NCBI GenBank assembly: GCA_017525235.1
Contig: JAFXTC010000036.1
Span: 1 to 64,000 of the forward strand
Reading direction: 5' to 3'
Length of the DNA: 64,000 nucleotides
Origin: Bacteroidaceae bacterium
GTDB lineage: Bacteria; Bacteroidota; Bacteroidia; Bacteroidales; Bacteroidaceae
How positions within the stretch are numbered: the stretch's first letter is position 1; each line of letters opens with the position of its first letter. The translations under genes were made by a program, and so were the position numbers. Below the pieces are notes generated by a model. The model worked only from the letters and a program-made list of their open reading frames with translations, had not been told where the DNA came from and did no database searches. Positions 60,944 through 64,000 of this stretch are shown here, piece by piece.

Positions 60944-63175
60944 ATGCAAAAACGACTCTTTTTCCTAATAATCGCCTGTGCTTCCCTTTCTGTTTTTGCC
61001 AAGAAGCAAACCACTGATTTCGACCCTGTTTCCTACGTTAATACCTTACAGGGAACCAATTCGCACTTTGGCCTTTCGCACGGCAACACATTCCCAGCTA
61101 CTGCTATGCCGTTTGCCCAGCACATGTGGACACCACAAACCGGAAAGAACGGAGATGGATTCAAGTACCTTTATACAGCTGATGAGATTCGGGGATTCGG
61201 ACAATCGCACCAATGTTCTCCTTGGGTAAGCGATTATGCGGTATACACCTTCTTCCCCGAGGTGGGAACGCTTGAGGTTGACCCCGAGAAACGTGGGGCT
61301 AAGTTCTCGCACAAAAACGAAACAGCCCTGCCACACTACTACAGCGTACAGTTCGATAACGGCATAAAGACCGAGTTTTCTCCTACCGAACGATGCGTTC
61401 ACTTCCGCTTCTCCTACCCTAAGTCGGGCGATGCATGGCTCGTTATCGACGGTTATACAGCACAGAGTCAGATGGAGATTGACGTAGAAAAGCGACAGAT
61501 TCGCGGTTGGGTGAATAACCAACGCTTTGTGAATCATGCCGAAAATTTCCGTAACTATTTCATCATCCAGTTTGATAAACCCTTTGCCGAATCCGGCAAT
61601 TGGGAAAAAGGTGTTTACTTGAAATTCCCAAAGGGAGCCAAGGTTCAGGCCAAGGCCGCGTCCTCTTACATATCCCCCGAACAAGCTGCTCTGACCTTAC
61701 AGCGCGAATTGGGCGTCGATAAGACTTTGGAGCAAACAAAGAAACGTGGGCACGATGTTTGGCAGAAGCTGTTGAGCCGTATAAAGGTGGAGGGCGGCAC
61801 CGAGGAGCAATTGCGCACCTTCTACTCTTGCCTTTTCCGTGCCAACCTGTTCTCTCGTAAGTTCTACGAGATAAAGGCCGATGGCAAACCTTATTATTAT
61901 AGTCCTTACGACGGGAAGATTTACGATGGCTACATGTTCACCGACAATGGCTTCTGGGATACATTCCGCTCGCAGTTCCCGCTCACAAACATCCTTCACC
62001 CCACGCAACAGGGTCAATATATGAATGCACTCTTAGCCGCTCAGAAGCAATGCGGCTGGTTGCCTTCATGGTCGTTCCCGGGAGAGACGGGCGGTATGTG
62101 TGGCAATCACAGCATCTCGCTCTTGGCCGATGCTTGGGCAAAGGGCATCCACGACTTTAACCCCGATTCTGCTCTTGTGGCTTATGCTCACGAAGCAATG
62201 AATAAAGGGCCGTACGGAGGAGCCAATGGTCGTGCAGGATGGAAAGAATACTTCCAATTGGGCTATGTGCCTTTCCCCCTCTCGCATGGGAGCGTCACAC
62301 AGACTCTTGAATATTGTTATGATGACTGGTGTGCCTATCAACTTGCCCGCTCCTGCGGCAACAAGTTTTATGAACAAATCTTTGCCAAACAAATGTTCAA
62401 CTACAAGAACCTGTGGGACCCCGACATCTGTTTCTTCCGCGGACGGGATGCCGATGGTTCTTGGACAGAACCTTTCTCGGCTATCAAATGGGGCGGCCCT
62501 TATACCGAGGGTTGTGCCTGGCATTATATCTGGTCGGTATTCCATGATGTAAACGGACTCATCAACCTCTTTGGCAGCAAGGAACGCTTTTGCCAGAAGA
62601 TAGATTCTGTCTTCTCCGTTCCTGGTGAGGTAGATCCCGGTTGGTATGGCGGTAAGATTCACGAGATGGTTGAGATGGAGCAGGCAGGTATGGGACAATA
62701 CGCTCATGGCAACCAACCCATTCAACACATGCCGTACCTCTACTGTTACGCCGGACAGCCTTGGAAGACGCAATATTGGGTACGTCAGATTATGTCGCGT
62801 TTATACAACAGTACACCCGATGGTTTCCCTGGCGATGAGGACCAAGGAGGAATGTCGTCGTGGTATGTGCTTTCGGCACTTGGTATCTATGCTGTAACAC
62901 CAGGAACCAATCAATACGTTATCGGCTCACCCATATTCCGCAAAGCAACAATTACTATGGAGAACGGACATCAGTTTGTGATTGAAGCGGAAAACAACAA
63001 TGAGCAGAACTGTTACATTCAGGATGGAAAGCTGAACGGCTCTCCACTCACCCGCAACTACATCACTTACGATGAAATCAACAACGGCGGTCGCCTTACT
63101 TTCAAGATGGGAGCAGAACCGAATAAACAGCGCAACATTACCAGCGCAGCATCCCCGTATTCAGTTTCAAATTAA
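60944..63175 (+). CDS. GH92 alpha-mannosidase
   Basis: A 743-residue secreted enzyme (signal MQKRLFFLIIACASLSVFA). SYVNTLQGTNSHFGLSHGNTFPATAMPF (in pattern), the catalytic-domain FTDNGFWDTFRSQFPL, GNQPIQHMPYLY and GDEDQGGMSSWYVLSALGIYAV define GH92. It is divergent from the GH51 gene and followed 47 bp later by a GH2 gene in the same direction, so it may belong to an arabinose/galactose/mannose-glycan locus that continues to the right. Confidence 0.9.
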   Translation: MQKRLFFLIIACASLSVFAKKQTTDFDPVSYVNTLQGTNSHFGLSHGNTFPATAMPFAQHMWTPQTGKNGDGFKYLYTADEIRGFGQSHQCSPWVSDYAVYTFFPEVGTLEVDPEKRGAKFSHKNETALPHYYSVQFDNGIKTEFSPTERCVHFRFSYPKSGDAWLVIDGYTAQSQMEIDVEKRQIRGWVNNQRFVNHAENFRNYFIIQFDKPFAESGNWEKGVYLKFPKGAKVQAKAASSYISPEQAALTLQRELGVDKTLEQTKKRGHDVWQKLLSRIKVEGGTEEQLRTFYSCLFRANLFSRKFYEIKADGKPYYYSPYDGKIYDGYMFTDNGFWDTFRSQFPLTNILHPTQQGQYMNALLAAQKQCGWLPSWSFPGETGGMCGNHSISLLADAWAKGIHDFNPDSALVAYAHEAMNKGPYGGANGRAGWKEYFQLGYVPFPLSHGSVTQTLEYCYDDWCAYQLARSCGNKFYEQIFAKQMFNYKNLWDPDICFFRGRDADGSWTEPFSAIKWGGPYTEGCAWHYIWSVFHDVNGLINLFGSKERFCQKIDSVFSVPGEVDPGWYGGKIHEMVEMEQAGMGQYAHGNQPIQHMPYLYCYAGQPWKTQYWVRQIMSRLYNSTPDGFPGDEDQGGMSSWYVLSALGIYAVTPGTNQYVIGSPIFRKATITMENGHQFVIEAENNNEQNCYIQDGKLNGSPLTRNYITYDEINNGGRLTFKMGAEPNKQRNITSAASPYSVSN

Positions 63176-63195
63176 AATAATGTAAAAAAATGAAA

Positions 63196-63222
63196 TTTTC
63201 AATGTTCAAGGTTCAATGTACA
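63196..63222. repeat. Heptamer array at the GH2 start
   Basis: About four GTTCAAn-type 7-mers lie directly before the ATG at 63223. They are in frame with an earlier ATG at 63190, so they may be translated. Confidence 0.65.
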
Positions 63223-64000
63223 ATGAAAAAAGCAGTTTTCCTACTGCTTTTTGCTACAGCAAACGCTTCATGGGCGCAACCCCGCCCAGAGTATCCACGT
63301 CCACAATTCGAGCGTCAGGATTGGGTAAATCTCAACGGTGAATGGAGCTACACCTTTGATTTCGCTGGCTCCGGTGTAGAAAAACGTATGTACGAGAGCA
63401 AGGGTTTCGATGGTAAGATTATCGTCCCTTTTGCACCTGAGAGCAAACTTTCTGGCGTAGAATATACCGATTTCATCAACAATATCTGGTATCATCGTCA
63501 GATTCAGATGCCTGCCGAATGGGCCGGACGTAACGTCATGCTAAACTTCCAGGCTGTTTATTATAATTCAGAGGTATATATTGATGGTCGGTTGGCTGGT
63601 CGTCATTTTGGCGGTAGCACGGGCTTTGCTATCGATGTCACCCGTTTCTTGAAGGACGGTAAGACACACAACCTTGTGGTTCATGCTTACAGCGATACCC
63701 GCACCCTCAAACAACCAGCCGGTAAGCAGAATGTTCGCCAGAGTCAGTTCGAGTGTATGTACACCCGTACCACAGGAATTTGGCAAACCGTCTGGATGGA
63801 GCCCATAAATGCTAAGGGTCTAAAGAATGCACAGGTCATTACGGATATCGACCAGAAACAGGTTATCGTTCATCCCCATTTCTACGCACAGGATGGCGGC
63901 ACCATAACCGTTACACTTAAGGACGGTGCTAAAGTGGTTGCTACAAAAACAGCCGCTGCTACCGATGCCTCTACACTCATCCTGCCCGTTAAATCACCTA
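63223..64000 (+). CDS. GH2-family glycosidase, N-terminal part (cut by the window edge)
   Basis: About 259 codons are visible. A signal peptide (MKKAVFLLLFATANASWAQ) is followed by the GH2 sugar-binding domain: RPQFERQDWVNLNGEWSYTFDF, IIVPFAPESKLSGVEYTDF, NIWYHRQIQMP, GSTGFAIDVTRFL. The second domain begins after MYTRTTGIWQTVWMEP. The catalytic domain is off the edge, so beta-galactosidase, glucuronidase or other GH2 activity cannot be decided. The ATG at 63190 would add MFKVQCT-type residues encoded by repeats; 63223 gives a normal signal peptide. Confidence 0.85.
   Translation, partial: MKKAVFLLLFATANASWAQPRPEYPRPQFERQDWVNLNGEWSYTFDFAGSGVEKRMYESKGFDGKIIVPFAPESKLSGVEYTDFINNIWYHRQIQMPAEWAGRNVMLNFQAVYYNSEVYIDGRLAGRHFGGSTGFAIDVTRFLKDGKTHNLVVHAYSDTRTLKQPAGKQNVRQSQFECMYTRTTGIWQTVWMEPINAKGLKNAQVITDIDQKQVIVHPHFYAQDGGTITVTLKDGAKVVATKTAAATDASTLILPVKSP

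Noticed and set aside
36580..64000. A complete polysaccharide utilisation locus
   Set aside because: Several glycosidases are present, but no SusC/SusD pair, hybrid two-component or ECF regulator lies in the window; only operon-scale grouping is supported.

Overview
The window comes from a Bacteroidales genome, most likely Prevotellaceae or a close relative. The reasons are a PorZ-type component of the type IX secretion system, GH92/GH51/GH43/GH2 glycosidases, a fused-subunit 2-oxoacid:ferredoxin oxidoreductase, TPR-HTH membrane lipoprotein regulators, tRNA genes without an encoded CCA, and promoters of the Bacteroidetes kind (TTTG, 19-20 bp, TAnnTTTG). No insertion sequence, phage gene, rRNA or CRISPR array was seen. 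Most of the window is housekeeping and glycan metabolism.

Layout. 1-3.9 kb (minus): an AT-rich accessory cassette with a TPR-HTH regulator, a DUF3244 secreted protein, a DUF6734 glycosyltransferase-like protein and the start of a short peptide with a GG motif that runs off the left edge. 3.9-7.05 kb (minus): trkH and nadB. 7.1-9.2 kb (plus): a PBP4-type carboxypeptidase lipoprotein and an outer-membrane barrel. 9.3-17 kb (minus): leuS, two YitT proteins, rdgB and porZ, behind a tandem array of about 85-bp promoter-like repeats. 17.5-17.7 kb: a free-standing small RNA candidate. 17.7-20.3 kb (minus): a GtrB-like and GT-C glycosyltransferase pair. 20.6-25.9 kb (plus): a DUF4886 protein, a SecB-like protein, a second small RNA candidate, tRNA-Arg and korAB. 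25.9-34.8 kb (minus): cell-envelope proteins (barrel, repeat-rich surface protein, OmpA-type protein, coiled-coil lipoprotein). 35-36.5 kb (plus): tyrS and tRNA-Gln. 36.6-44.9 kb (minus): a lipoate ligase and glycine-cleavage operon (lplA-gcvT-gcvH-gcvPA-gcvPB-lpdA) ending in a GH92 gene. 45-52.5 kb (minus): a mannose-use operon (TlpA-like, ManA-like isomerase, ROK kinase, GH92, MFS transporter). 53-57.4 kb (plus): pepC, rbfA, a LolC/E-like permease and an anaerobic sulfatase-maturase-like radical SAM enzyme. 57.3-64 kb: GH43 and GH51 (minus), GH92 and a partial GH2 (plus).

How they fit together. Three GH92 mannosidases with a sugar MFS porter, ROK kinase and phosphomannose isomerase point to processing of alpha-mannose-containing N-glycans or mannans. 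The GH51/GH43 pair points to arabinose-containing polymers. No SusC/SusD pair is in the window.

The most unusual feature is the repeat content. (1) Arrays of 7-bp units (many sequence types, same period) fill many intergenic gaps and are also translated in frame inside at least five genes: lpdA, manA, pepC, the repeat-rich surface protein gene and the GH51 gene. In pepC the array encodes most of the signal peptide core. (2) A GC-rich palindromic element is inserted in frame in leuS and, in the other orientation, in the radical SAM maturase gene. That gene also carries a perfect 36-bp inverted repeat that is translated. (3) An 85-bp promoter-like unit is tandemly repeated upstream of leuS, with dispersed relatives upstream of tRNA-Arg and pepC. 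Together they suggest an active but little-described repeat-generating process that tolerates or favours in-frame insertion.
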